From the NCBI RefSeq assembly GCF_014805685.1, contig NC_060892.1, positions 3,002,990 through 3,066,989 on the forward strand: DNA of 64,000 nt. The letters are read 5' to 3'. Position numbers and translations under genes: made by a program. The DNA comes from Silurus meridionalis. Taxonomy: Eukaryota > Chordata > Actinopteri > Siluriformes > Siluridae. Under the pieces are notes generated by a model. It was not told the origin of the DNA and made no database searches. It saw only the letters and a list, made by a program, of their open reading frames with translations. Shown here one piece after another: positions 33,540 through 44,186 of this stretch; within the stretch, counting starts at the first letter, position 1; every line of letters starts with the position of its first letter.

Positions 33540-34190
33540 TTCAGTTGAAGTTGTAGCTCAGTGGTTAAGCTGCTAGACTTCTGATCGGAAGGTGATGAGA
33601 TCAAATCCCGGCCTCACCAAGCAGCCATGGAGGGAGTTTGAAGGCAAAGCCCTTTACTCTTCCATGCTTATTTGTATAAACAAGATATGTGGCTCTGGAT
33701 GAACTGCCCCTTCCCCCAAGTGGCTCTTTGTGGATAGGGTAGGTTAGTGGATCAGATGTGGGACTTCTGTTTAGAAGGTGATGAGTTCAAATCCCTCCAC
33801 CACTAAGCTGCCACTGCTGGGCTTTTAAACATGTCCCATAACCCTCAACTGCTCAGTTGTATAAATGTGATAAGTGGCGCTACCCCTTCCCCCAAGTGGC
33901 TCTGATCAGAAGGTCATGAGTTCAAATCCAACCTTAACTATGCCGCCACTGCTCGGGCACTTGAGCAAGGCCCTTAACCCACAACTACTCAGTGATATAA
34001 ATGTGATAAGTGGCTCTAAATGAGCTACCTCTTCCTCCAAGTGGCTCTGATCGGATGGTTGTGAGTTTAAATCTCGCCACTACTTGGGCCCTTGAGCAAG
34101 GCCCTTAACTCTCAACTGCTTAGTTTTGTGTAAATGAGATAAAAGTCACTCTGGATAAGAGCGTCTGCTGTAAAGCTGTAAACGTTAGTG
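33540..34190 (+). repeat. Tandem array of SINE bodies
   Basis: Four successive SINE-like units carry GATCGGAAGGTGATGAGATC, GAAGGTGATGAGTTCAAATC, GATCAGAAGGTCATGAGTTC and GATCGGATGGTTGTGAGTTT. They are separated by repeated AGTGGCTCT and CCTTCCCCCAAGTGGCTCT linkers. The last ends in the usual GGATAAGAGCGTCTGC 3' end. Confidence 0.75.
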
Positions 34191-34511
34191 AAGTCTAGAT
34201 AACGGCGTGTACCGAAAACCATAAATGAAAATGTTGATGCTCCAGCGGCATCCTGCGACCATCTCCACACATGCTCCATCACGATCTTCATCCTCCTAAA
34301 CGTCATCATTTGCCTTTTACTGATTCAAATCAGAGTTGATTACGAATGAAGAAAATCAAATGAACCCCTTGTGCCTCTGTTACACTTGCTGAAGAGAAAA
34401 TGTCATTTCAAGCACATCGTGTTTGTTAATGTCATGTTCTGGGTTCCATCACATGTTCTGGGTTCCAATTGACTCCATTGTGGTTCTGTGTTAAAACCTC
34501 TGTGACTGAAT

Positions 34512-34552
<41 letters not shown>

Positions 34553-34906
34553 CTAAATATTTTCATTTGTCCTGAACTTATATGTATTGCATTTCTGTAG
34601 AATCAGTTTTCGGGTACCTACATGTGCTTTTTTTTTTGTTTTGTTTTTTTATTTGGGAGTCGCCTGATACATACAGACTCTGACCTAAACCGAGTACCTG
34701 TTTTTGTCGTCTATGTAGTCTCTCTTTCTTACTTTCTTTCATTCTTTATCTTTTTTGTCCTTGTTTTTCTCTTTCTCTCTCTCTCTTTCTCTCTCAGCCC
34801 ATTCCTTGTAATGATCACGTTCACCCACTGATTTTACTGGAAGCAAGATGTGCATTTCCTATGCAACGACATCAACTGAAAAAAAAAAGAACAAAAAAAA
34901 GAGAGA

Positions 34907-34912
34907 AATAAA
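34907..34912 (+). promoter_or_regulatory. nfia: Candidate distal poly(A) signal of nfia
   Basis: AATAAA follows a unique 100-base stretch (TGATCACGTTCACCCACTGA, GCAAGATGTGCATTTCC) that looks like conserved terminal UTR. If used, the 3' UTR is about 9.26 kb. A second AATAAA lies at about 35009. Confidence 0.45.
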
Positions 34913-35179
34913 GACACTAATGCTGATCCTCTGCATCACCGTGTTTTCCTTGAATGAATGCAAGATTGTGTGTGTTTTATATCACAGGGGGCTTCACTTC
35001 TGAACAAAATAAACCTCGGGCCTCGAGAGAGACACTCTGTGCTTAAAACCAGCTGATGATGAAAACCTAAACTGTGCTGCCATCTTTGTTTTATCTCCCT
35101 TTTCTCTCTCTCTTTCTCTTGCACTCTCTTTCTGTCACTCGTTCTTTTCGAATCTTAATGCGTGTATCCTCCATAAACT

Positions 35180-35755
35180 ATATAAGCAAATGTTTGTGGA
35201 CACCTTGACCTTGACACTCAAGTGGTAAGATGTTGGACTAATGATAAAAAGGTCATGTGTTTGAATCCCCACATCACCAAACTGCCACTGTTGGGCCCTT
35301 GAGCAAGGCCCTTAACCCTTAAACTGTATTAATAAGATAACTGTAAGGTGCCAAAATGCCAAAAATGTTAAAAAGTCCCTTTCACATTTAGTCCCTATTT
35401 GTTCATCTAATAACCACTTTTTTGGGAAGATGTTCCACTAGATTTTGGAGATTTATGGATCCATCGATCCATTCCTCCACAAGGGTGTTAGGAAATAAGG
35501 TACTGATGTAAGTGAGGAGGTCTGGGGTGCAGTCAGCATTCACATTCATTCCAACAGGGTTTAGTTCAGAGCTCTATAGCAGGAGATCTTCATACTATGG
35601 CACTAGCAGGTTTGAGTCTCCTGGTTCAAGTGAAGGACAAATCCAATGCCTCCGAAGACAATTGTGTGCCTCTAAGTTTGTGGTAACAGTTTGGTAAAGA
35701 GCACATACAGTGGTGGGGAGGGGGTCAGGTGTCCCGAAACTTTTGTACTACATCA
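35180..35755 (-). mobile_element. Tc1/mariner-type relic split by a SINE
   Basis: The left end AAATGTTTGTGGACACCTTG is separated by a SINE (35213-35372) from ATTTAGTCCCTATTTGTTCA. Then come GGAAGATGTTCCACTAGATT and the end CAGGTGTCCCGAAACTTTTG. Confidence 0.7.
35213..35372 (+). mobile_element. SINE nested in a Tc1 relic
   Basis: ACTCAAGTGGTAAGATGTTGG, AAAAGGTCATGTGTTTGAAT and GCCCTTGAGCAAGGCCCTTA mark it. It is the second case of a SINE inside the same relic family. Confidence 0.7.
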
Positions 35756-36120
35756 TAAAGTATAGAAATAAACAATTATATAAAGGCATATACAAAACTA
35801 TATGTTTGATACAAAGACATTAAAAATCAAAAGCTGGTGTAAATCTGCTTTTCGCACACACACATGGTGAATCCAGACTCCCTCAAGGGAGCAGCGGAGG
35901 AGGAGGTTCAGGTTTCGGCACAAGAGACCATCCTGAAAGGATGAAACTGCGAGAGGCCCCGTGAATAATGCACAGGCGACCCTGGACGTTGGGTTTCATG
36001 CCTGGTTCCTCTCCTTTAGTCACCTTCACCTTCACCTTCTTCCTCAGGGCCACCACGGTACAGGGTCACAACCTGCTGTGTGTGAACAACATCTTCCTAG
36101 TGTGTCCAGGTGAGATTCCT

Positions 36121-36173
<53 letters not shown>

Positions 36174-36279
36174 CTACCTTTCCCAATACACTCCTTGCTA
36201 TACACACACTCCCAAAATGGATCATAAATTACTTTAGCTGAGCCTGAGATTTAAAAATATATATAATTTCCAGTTTTTC

Positions 36280-36334
<55 letters not shown>

Positions 36335-36974
36335 TGCGTTACCTTAAAGTTTATATTCCACAGGATGTTTAGTCAATTTTTTACTACCTTTTTTACTACC
36401 TTTAGGAAAAGGGAAAAGCCAATGCTAAAAGCCAGTTTAAATGATTTCAATAGTGTTAAGGGTCTTGCTCAGGGACCCCAGGAGTGGTAACTCGGTGCAG
36501 CTGGGATTTTGTCTTAACCACCATAAAAAACAGAATAATCATGTATACATAAGTATTTAAAATCTTTGCTGGATTAGAGGATTTTCTGTCGTTCTTCATG
36601 GCAAATCCCATCAAGCTTGGTCAGGTTGGATGGGGATCGTCGGTGGACAGACACTTTCAGTTTTCTGGATTAGGGGATTTGATCGCATTTAAATGATTGT
36701 AGTATCGGTGTAACATAACGAAACTGTAACATAAAACTGTAAAAAAAAAATGGAGGTGGTACCTCAATGGTTAAGGCACATGACTCTGGATTGGAAGGTC
36801 ACAAGTTCAAATCCCAGCAGCACCAAGCTGGCACTAGTGGGCACTTGAACAAGGCCCTTAACCCTCAACTGCTCGGTTGTAAGTCATTCTGGATAAGGGT
36901 GTCTGGTAAATGGCATAAATGGGAAAAAAAAACCATAGGGGGTTTGAATACTTTCTAAATGCACTCTATAGACA
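35756..36974. other. Intergenic DNA with CA tracts and SINE fragments
   Basis: CA microsatellites lie at 36123-36171 and 36280-36332. An inverted SINE fragment lies at 36455-36520. A + SINE at 36752-36920 contains GGTGGTACCTCAATGGTTAA, GGAAGGTCACAAGTTCAAAT and GGATAAGGGTGTCTGGTAAA. No gene is supported. The remainder is unique. Confidence 0.65.
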
Positions 36975-37215
36975 CTATATATGGACAAAAGTTTGTGGAT
37001 GCCTGACAATGAGATTGGCTTTTTGAACATCCTATTCCAGATTTAGTCCCCATTTGCTGTTATAATAACCATCTCTTCTAAGTAGATGTTCCACTAAATT
37101 ATATGGAGATTTGTGCATCATTCTGCACTTTTCCAAAACATGGTAAGCGTCTTCACAGATTTGGTTTTGTGCACAGGGCACAGTTGAAGCGAAAGAGAAA
37201 ATGTCCTGCACCTAA
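36975..37215 (-). mobile_element. Tc1/mariner-type relic (second family), partial
   Basis: It starts ATATGGACAAAAGTTTGTGG and includes ATTTAGTCCCCATTTGCTGT and GTAGATGTTCCACTAAATTA. It is truncated on the right. Confidence 0.7.
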
Positions 37216-38399
37216 AGAAGGTTTTGTCTATCGATCAGACTTGTTCTTCTTCAAGCTGCTCAAAGAAAGCGTGTTGTTATGAGGCAGGTTTTCATCGCTG
37301 ACCCGTTGAAGCGGTGAAACCATGAGTTCGCTCCAGACATGCTGCGATCAGCCGTTTCGTGTGAGGTTTGATAATCACAGGTTCGGTTTTTGGTCTCTGG
37401 AGTAATCAGGAGGACGTTGGAAAGTCTCTTAATTGCGGTGAAACAACAAGCACTCGGTGCAAAAAACTAAACCGCTGTGGCCTCGTTCCTATTTGAACCA
37501 GATGTCACCTCCCAGGGTGTTTTTTTCTGTTTTTTATTATAGATTTTTTTTTAGAAAAGATAGTAAAAAAACCAAGCAATTCCTCAAAGACTAGAAGGTG
37601 CAGCTGATTCAATTAGGCCTTGCCTATGGTAGTATTTCAGCGAGTAGGGAATACATTTTCTTTTCTTTAAACCGAGAGAAGCCGATCAGCACGAACCAAA
37701 AAAGTCCAGGGTTCACACGTCGGGTCAAGAGATTTATTATGTTTATATTTCATAGCCTTTTGTTTCAGTATAACACGAGGCCTCAGAGGCACAAATTGAA
37801 CTTCTTTGGTGGCTGAAGCCCAAATGTATTAATAAAAAAAAAAAAAAAAGCAATTACACCTGTTCCTTTTGTCTGAGTCGCACAAATAAAGGCTCCTGTC
37901 TAAGGTCCGGTCAGCGTACCCAGGATTACCAGGGCTCAGTAATCAAAGGCTTCTCGGTTGGACAGAGCTGGCCTCTCAGTAGCACAGAACAGTCTCGCCA
38001 GGTGATCATGAGTCCATTACCATATTATCACCATAGGCACTGCTATTAAGCGGAAAATTACAGGCCAGAGTTTCGAAAAAAGAGCAATGATCACGCAGAG
38101 ATCGGTAAAACAGCTTGGAGCTCTTTCCTCTTCTGTTTCTCCTTCCTGATTTCTTGCCTTTCATTCGTCTCGCTCTTTTCGTTGGATTGTCTGGCTGATG
38201 TTTCTCAGTCTTGTTTCGCCTTGTCTCTTGATCTTGGTCTGTTTCTTGGGGGGGTTTAGCTTTTGTCAGTTCGGTTGAAAATTAAACATCTGACATCACG
38301 GTGGCGCAGAAACACTACCAGGTGAAATAACAACAGATTTAATACAGATCTTATCGCCATGTCCCCATCTGTATCGAGTAGTGTAAAGTATTTGAGTAA
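37216..38399. promoter_or_regulatory. Unique intergenic DNA, possible conserved elements
   Basis: The stretch is free of repeats apart from A runs. 37220-37500 and 37850-38120 contain TTTGATAATCACAGG, GGTAATCAGGAGG-like and ATTACCATATTATCACCATA motifs. Its composition resembles developmental regulatory DNA, but nothing further can be shown from one sequence. Confidence 0.3.
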
Positions 38400-38965
38400 A
38401 CGTTACACTCTAAGTGCCAGTCCCAAGCCCGGATAAATGGGGAGGGTTGTGATAGGAAGGGCATCCAGCATAAAACATGTGCCGAATCAATTATGCGGAT
38501 CAGGAATCAGAAATTAGTTTATAGGACTGAGATTGAGATGGTTTGGACATGTTCAGAGGAGGGACATGGGGTATATTAGTAGGAGAATGCTGAAGATGGA
38601 GCAACCAGGAAGGAGGAAAAGAGGAATGGTTGTCTGGTTCCTCTCAAGGTTTCTTCCTTATGCCATCTCGGGGAGTTTTTCCTTGCCACAGTTGCTCATC
38701 AGGGACAAACATACTTACAAAGAACATATTTATGTTTAATCACCACATTATCTGTGTAAAGCTGCTTTGAGACAATGTTCATTGTTAAAAGCGCTATACA
38801 AATAAAAATGAATTGAATTGAGGAATGCCAAGGAGGAGGTTTATGGATGTGGTGAGGGAAGACATGCAGGTAGTTGGGGTGAAAGAAGCAGATGTAGAGG
38901 ACAGGGGGTATGGAGACGGATGATCTGCTGTGGGGCCCCCTAATGGGAAAAGCCGGAAGAAGAAG
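38400..38965 (+). mobile_element. RTE-type LINE 3' end, interrupted
   Basis: Translation across the insertion gives RWFGHVQRRDMGYISRRML, then QPGRRKRG, then RRRFMDVVREDMQVVGV. This is the C-terminal signature of RTE-class reverse transcriptase ORFs. The end reads GGGCCCCCTAATGGGAAAAG. A 191-base element (38629-38819) splits it. The 5' portion is absent. Confidence 0.75.
38629..38819 (+). mobile_element. Inserted repeat flanked by 8-bp duplication
   Basis: GAGGAATG occurs at 38621-38628 and again at 38820-38827, bracketing a copy of the CTCAAGGTTTCTTCC...AAAGCTGCTTTGAGACAATG repeat. This defines its ends at this locus. An 8-bp duplication fits hAT transposition, while the AATTGAATTG tail is more SINE-like. 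Confidence 0.7.
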
Positions 38966-40083
38966 AAGGACATTAAATCTAAATCTGGCTTTCGTTGAAG
39001 TTAAATCAAAATCTGTAACATGATGCTTTGATTTTATTTGTTAATTAAAGTTTGCTTTACTACTTTGTCTTTTTCTGTTTGATGTTTGTTTTATTCTAGC
39101 ATGCTAAATAAAAGCTGTTGTGTTTGACGGTTAATGTAGTGTTGAGATGTATGAGGTATTGTTTTGAACTTTTTAAAACCACCTTGTAGAATTTGATTTG
39201 TATTTAAGGAAATAAAATCTCACAAATCACCTGTTTTTTCACCAACACATGTCTTGGTGTTGAGGACTTGTGCATCTTTGCAACCTACGTTCAATATGTC
39301 AAATACTCAGGTACTGTTCAAATCAGATACTCGAAGACTTTTACTCAAGTCGAATTGGAATTAGTGACTTATAACTTAATCATTTCTTTTTTAAACGACA
39401 CTGATGTTTTCTCCCGTATTTTCATCAACGCTCATGGACCTGCTTTGATCTTTGCCCATGCGTTCTGTTCATCGGATGAACGAATCCGGTTAGTTGGTTT
39501 ATCATGGATGATTAGAGTAATCCACTTACAGCAGCCTTGCTCTCAGGTCCAGCCCACGCTGCTGATAAATGAGTGGACAGAAGGAGGACCACGGCTTTCT
39601 CCAGCCACGGGGAATATCTAGGTTCCAAAGACAGAGAGAGAAGACCACGCCTGGCCCTTAACTACCAGGGAATTATCGAGTAGTAATCTGCAATCTGTTC
39701 GCATTCATCAAAGAAAATGGTGGCCACTTCTTTCAGCAGGCCACAAGCTCCTCGCTGTGATGGTCACTGAATGCAACCGTGTTATTTTTCTCATGTCAAA
39801 ATCAAACAAATGGGTTGCAGTATCTATTGGAAACTTTTGCAGCGAGCATGGCATGGTTCTGAGGCGTATGCTTTAGCGTTATATGTAAAGCTGTGTTTCT
39901 TAGTAAAATTAACAGTTTAATTCGTAGAGCCATTTTAACGATATCCATTGTCTCAAAGCGGTGTTAGATAAAGAGGTTATAAAGTATAAAAGAGTGTATA
40001 GGTTTAGTGCCTATAAGTTTGTTTCTTATAAGTTTATCCCTAATGATTGACAAAATAGGACCAGGCTTTATTAAGGAGCAAAG
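38966..40083. other. Intergenic DNA; duplicated segment A and a repeat end
   Basis: The region 39430-39700 is similar to 42400-42640 (see findings). At 39925-40060 the CAATATCCATTGTCTCAAAGC repeat family recurs in - orientation. No gene was recognised. Confidence 0.5.
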
Positions 40084-40922
40084 GGGGACATCAGTATGGA
40101 CAGTATAAGAGCAGTAAAGGGACATCAATATGTACAGTATTGTACAATATTGTAGGCAATATTGGGACATTGATATGTAAGTATACGGGCATTATAAGAA
40201 CATTGGTATGTAGGGTATAAGGGCAATATGGGGACATCAATATGTACAGTATATGGGAAATATGGGGACATCATGTACAGAATAGGGGACAAAATGTGGA
40301 CATTTGTATGTACAGTATAAGGGCAATATGGGGACATTTATATGTAAGTATAAGGGCAATATGGAGACATCATTCCGTAAAATATAAGGCAATATGGGTA
40401 CATCAATATTTACAGTATAAGGGCAATATGGGGACATTAGTATGTATGGTATAAGGGCAATATAGAGACATCAATGTGTAGAGTATAAGAGCAATATGGG
40501 GACATCATTATGTAGAGTATAAGGCAATATGGGGACACCATAATGTAGAGTATAAGGCAATATGGAGACATCAACATATACAGTATAAGGGCAAAATGGG
40601 GACATTAGTATGTATGGTATAAGGGCAATATGAAGACATCAATATGTACAGTATAAGGGCAATATGGGGACATCATTATGTAAGTATAAGACACTATGGG
40701 GACATCATTATGTAGAGTATAAGGGAAATATGGGGACATAATTATGTAGAGTATAAGGGAAATATGGGGACATAATTATGTACAGTATAAGGACAATATG
40801 GGGACATAATTATGTAGAGTATAAGGCAATATGGAGACATCAACATATAAGGTATAAGGGCAATATGGGGACATTAGTATGTATGGTACAAGGGCAATAT
40901 GAGGACATCAACACGTACAGTG
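40084..40922. repeat. 34-35-bp minisatellite
   Basis: About two dozen variant copies of GTATAAGGGCAATATGGGGA followed by CATCAATATGTACA fill 840 bases. Unit variants differ at CATT/CATC, TAGTATG/TCATTATG and GTACA/GTAGA. Reverse-strand frames rich in PILPLYCTY are artefacts. Confidence 0.93.
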
Positions 40923-40944
40923 CATCAGATTTTTTAACTTGCCC

Positions 40945-41180
40945 TTCTTAGTTGTTAAGGCACTGGGTTACTGTTCAGAAGGTCGAGGGTTCAAGTCCCG
41001 GTATCGCCAAGCTGTCACTCTTGGGATCTTGAGCAAAGCTCTTAGCCCTCTGTGCTCCAGAGGCGATGTTTTATGACTGATCCTGTACTCTGACCATGCA
41101 CTCTGACCCCAGCTTTCTAACATAGCTGAGATATGCGAATAAAGAATTTCAGTGTAGTGAAGTACATGAAACAAGTACGA
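40945..41180 (+). mobile_element. tRNA-derived SINE (tailed subfamily)
   Basis: TTAGTTGTTAAGGCACTGGG, CAGAAGGTCGAGGGTTCAAG and TTGAGCAAAGCTCTTAGCCC mark the body. The tail ends GAATAAAGAATTTCAGTG...AAACAAGTACGAG and is followed by a (TTTC)6 run at 41190-41213. Confidence 0.75.
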
Positions 41181-41310
41181 GAAGCTACTTTCTTTCTTTC
41201 TTTCTTTCTTTCTCCACTTAGGACATTTTTCTTGTTAGACACATGGTTCAGAGGCTGGAAACAAAGAAGGAGAAAAAAAACATGTACTCCTGAAATGAAA
41301 AGCTTTTGGG

Positions 41311-41472
41311 ACGTGGTAGCTCAGTGCTTAAGGCATTGAACTTTGAAAAGAAGCTCATGAGTTCAAAGAAACCGCCAAGAAACCACTGCTGGGCCCTTGC
41401 TTGAGCAAGGCCCTTTACGCACAACTGATCAATTGTAAGTTACTGTGGATGAGGGCATCTGGCAAATTATCG
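41311..41472 (+). mobile_element. tRNA-derived SINE (short subfamily)
   Basis: It contains GACGTGGTAGCTCAGTGCTT, AAGCTCATGAGTTCAAAG, GCTTGAGCAAGGCCCTTTAC and GGATGAGGGCATCTGGCAAA. Confidence 0.7.
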
Positions 41473-41525
41473 CTTGTGCCAAGGCTTATTTTACATCCGG
41501 CTCCATCACACCACCATTCTAAAAC

Positions 41526-42086
41526 CCTAAGAGGCCATCAATTATAATATTTTAAACTTTCTTGTTTTCTCATGATCACGACTTGAATTTGTCGACATAA
41601 TTGTTTTTTCCTTATCGCAACTTAGTTTCCATGTGATCTCGGTTTAAAAATAAAAACGTTTTTTAGTCTGAAATCTCTATCATAAAGTTTTGCATTTCCG
41701 AATGCAATGATCCATGATGCTGCCTCTAGAACCTGCTCTTATGCAAAATTTACTACTGATCACGAGGAAACAATGTTTATGTCAAGTTCATGCAAAAAAA
41801 TAATAAGTCGTGATGAGACAACAACGTATGTCGATAAAATTATGTCGAGATCAAGAGAAAAAATAAAAGTTTTTTATTCAGAGAAAATTTCGCCGTGATC
41901 ACGAGAACATTACTTTGTTATAGAGAGAAAATTGTCGTGATCATGAGAAACAACTCTTGTTATGTAGAGATCAAAAAATGATGTCAAGATGACAAGAAAA
42001 CTACTTTTGTTAAGGCGAAAAAATTACTTTGTGCTTAGGAGAAATCAAGAAAGATAAAATATTAATATAATGCATGGCCTCTTAGG
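41526..42086. mobile_element. Non-autonomous TIR element (CCTAAGAGGCCAT)
   Basis: CCTAAGAGGCCATCAATTAT and, at the other end, ATAATGCATGGCCTCTTAGG are inverted repeats. Matching AATATTTTA/TAAAATATT sub-termini extend them to about 40 bases. The interior holds many copies of GATCACGAGAAAA and its complement, so it is itself internally palindromic. There is no transposase frame. Confidence 0.6.
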
Positions 42087-43254
42087 ACTTCCGTACCACC
42101 CAGATCATTTCCTATAATAGCATTTTGAATTCTTTTTCTTCCTCCTTCTTCTCATGCTGGTGTGGTTTCCATAAATCTCGAATCTGAAAACGAGAAATCG
42201 TGAGTCCTTCTTCCAGTCCAGACATGGAAGGAACCCCATATTCCAAAATAGCTAATAGCGGTTTACAATGTGTTTCATATCAACTTGACATTACAGAACT
42301 GTTACCTAATGCTCACCTGAGACTCGTTTTCACTCTGTCAGACTCTCCAAAGCTCAGATCTTTCATACTATAATGGAAAACACCACCATAACGCTCGAGG
42401 TCCTGCTTTGTTGCAAGCTGCTGATGAATGATTCGATGCTTCCATGGATTATTTGTGTAGTACTGGTTAGAGGCGTCTGGCTCTCAGGTGTCCAGGCCAA
42501 CAAGGTAATTAATAAATGGACAGTAGGAAGACCAAAGCTGGGTTTTTTTTGACCACAAGTCTATTCATCGAGGGCACATAAAAAGACAGAGAGTGAAGAC
42601 TACGCCTGATCCCATAACAAGCAGGTAATTAGGGCGTAGCATCATAGCTCCGTGATGTACTGAGAAATTAACATTAATCAAAGGACTGCTCAGGCGAAGA
42701 GATAGCCACTGGCTACGCCTGATCCCAACCCGGAATGGCCTCGAGTCACCAAGGGCACAAGCACAGCTTGATGTCCACTAATTGCCACTAGTGATCTTTG
42801 AGCCAAAGCAACAATCAATTCCATTTCCCAATGCTTAATGATGTGGCGCTGAGGAGAGGAGAGGCGAGAATCTAAGGCGCTGGCAGGTGTGTGTGTGTGT
42901 TTGAGAACATGGAGCTTGGATCTGAGGGATGAAGCATGATCTCACTCCGCTCGCAGCAGGCTGGCTATGTGGCATATTATGCGGTTAGATGTTTCTGTGA
43001 CCTCAGTGGAAGGTTTTTTCTATTTTTCAGGTTTAAAAATGCTCGTGAGTGAAAGATGCTTGGCTGGAGTTGATGACTGATTATTGTTTTATTTCATATT
43101 CACTCCTGGCATGTGGTGGGCTCCATCTGTAAGCACTAAAATGGTCTTCTTTCCGTGTCCTTAGTTAAACCTGTGGGGCTTCAGCCTACGAGGGTAACAG
43201 TACAGAGCTTTTTACACACATTCAAGCCGCTTTGCTGTATTGGGAGATCTGAGA
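42087..43254. other. Intergenic DNA including duplicated segment B
   Basis: The region 42400-42640 resembles 39430-39700. The rest is unique, with a short TG run near 42886-42901. No gene. Confidence 0.5.
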
Positions 43255-43754
43255 TACACTGATCAGGTATAACATTATTACCTTATAATATAAGTGGTGA
43301 TGTGATGAACAGTGATGATCTTCATCATGGCACCTGTTAGTGGGTGGATTTATTTATTAGGCCGCAATTAACATTTTGTACTCAAAATTGGAAATATAAG
43401 GATTTAAACGAGTTTGACAAACTGTGACGTCTAGACGACCGGGTCAGAGCGTCTCCAAAACTGCAGCTCTTGTAGGATGTTCCTGGTCTGCAGTGGTCAG
43501 AATCTATCAAAAGTGCTCCAAGGAAGGAACAGTGGTGAATCGGCGACAGGGTCGTCGGCGGCCGAGGATCATTGAGACACGTGAGGAGCGAAGGCTGGTC
43601 CGTGTGGTCCGATCCAACCGACAAGCTCCTGTAGCTCAAACTGCTGAAGAAGTTCATGCTGTTGATGATCGACGGGTCACGACTGTTTTAGTAGCAAAAG
43701 GGGACCAACACAATAATAGTCAGGTGCTCATAATTTTATGGCTAATCGGTGTAT
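43255..43754 (+). mobile_element. Tc1-like deletion derivative, copy 2 (full length)
   Basis: Ends are ATACACTGATCAGG and CTAATCGGTGTAT. In the + frame from 43424 it encodes RRPGQSVSKTAALVGCSWS, a Tc1 transposase helix-turn-helix. It then has KCSKEGTVVNRRQGRRRPR (GRPR-type linker) and EERRLVRVVRSNRQAPVAQT. After AEEVHAVDD it jumps to RRVTTVLVAKGDQHN, which corresponds to the transposase C-terminus. The catalytic domain is deleted. A full Tc1 element would be about 1.2-1.6 kb, and this one is 500 bases. Confidence 0.9.
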
Positions 43755-43996
43755 TCCATTTGATTTGAAATTAAATGATTTGTTACGTCTCCTCGTACAG
43801 TCTACAGAATATTTTCCCACTGTTAAAAGTGCTAACTCAGGCCCTGGAATACTGATTGGAAGGTTGTGGGTTCAAGCCCCAGCAGCCCTCTATGCTCCAG
43901 GGGCGTTGTATAATGGCTGACCCTGTGCTCTGACCCAAGCTTCCTTGGGTATGTGAAGAAAACAATTCACTGTAATGTGATTGTTTATTTAGTTCA

Positions 43997-44058
<62 letters not shown>

Positions 44059-44149
44059 GTCATTTCACGTCATTTCCCACCGGAGGTGACTATGTTTGTG
44101 TGTGGTGTTGATGATTAATAGATGGTCGACTCGCAGGCTTGCCACAGCG

Positions 44150-44186
<37 letters not shown>

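Larger units (their letters stand above)
25664..34930 (+). other. nfia: nfia 3' untranslated region (end inferred)
   Basis: Sequence downstream of the stop lacks introns or new genes. It is rich in T runs and A runs, especially 27.6-30.1 kb, as expected of a long vertebrate 3' UTR. It contains a CTTTT repeat (28025-28086), a TA microsatellite (28772-28843), a CA tract (30432-30470) and a CT tract (34512-34546). It also has a Tc1 relic with a SINE inside it and a tandem SINE array. Poly(A) signals lie at 30232-30237 and 34907-34912. The position of the end is inference. A 200-codon frame at 25907-26509 lies in this UTR and shows no family signature. Confidence 0.55.

Noticed and set aside
33540..34190. 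Cluster of tRNA genes
   Set aside because: The B-box-like motifs belong to SINE bodies. No unit folds into a complete cloverleaf with an anticodon arm that I can defend.
40125..40437. Repeat-protein-like frames on the - strand (PILPLYCTY...)
   Set aside because: They are translations of the 34-35-bp satellite.
43424..43768. Candidate host gene with a helix-turn-helix
   Set aside because: It is the N-terminal part of a Tc1 transposase within an element with terminal repeats, not a host gene.
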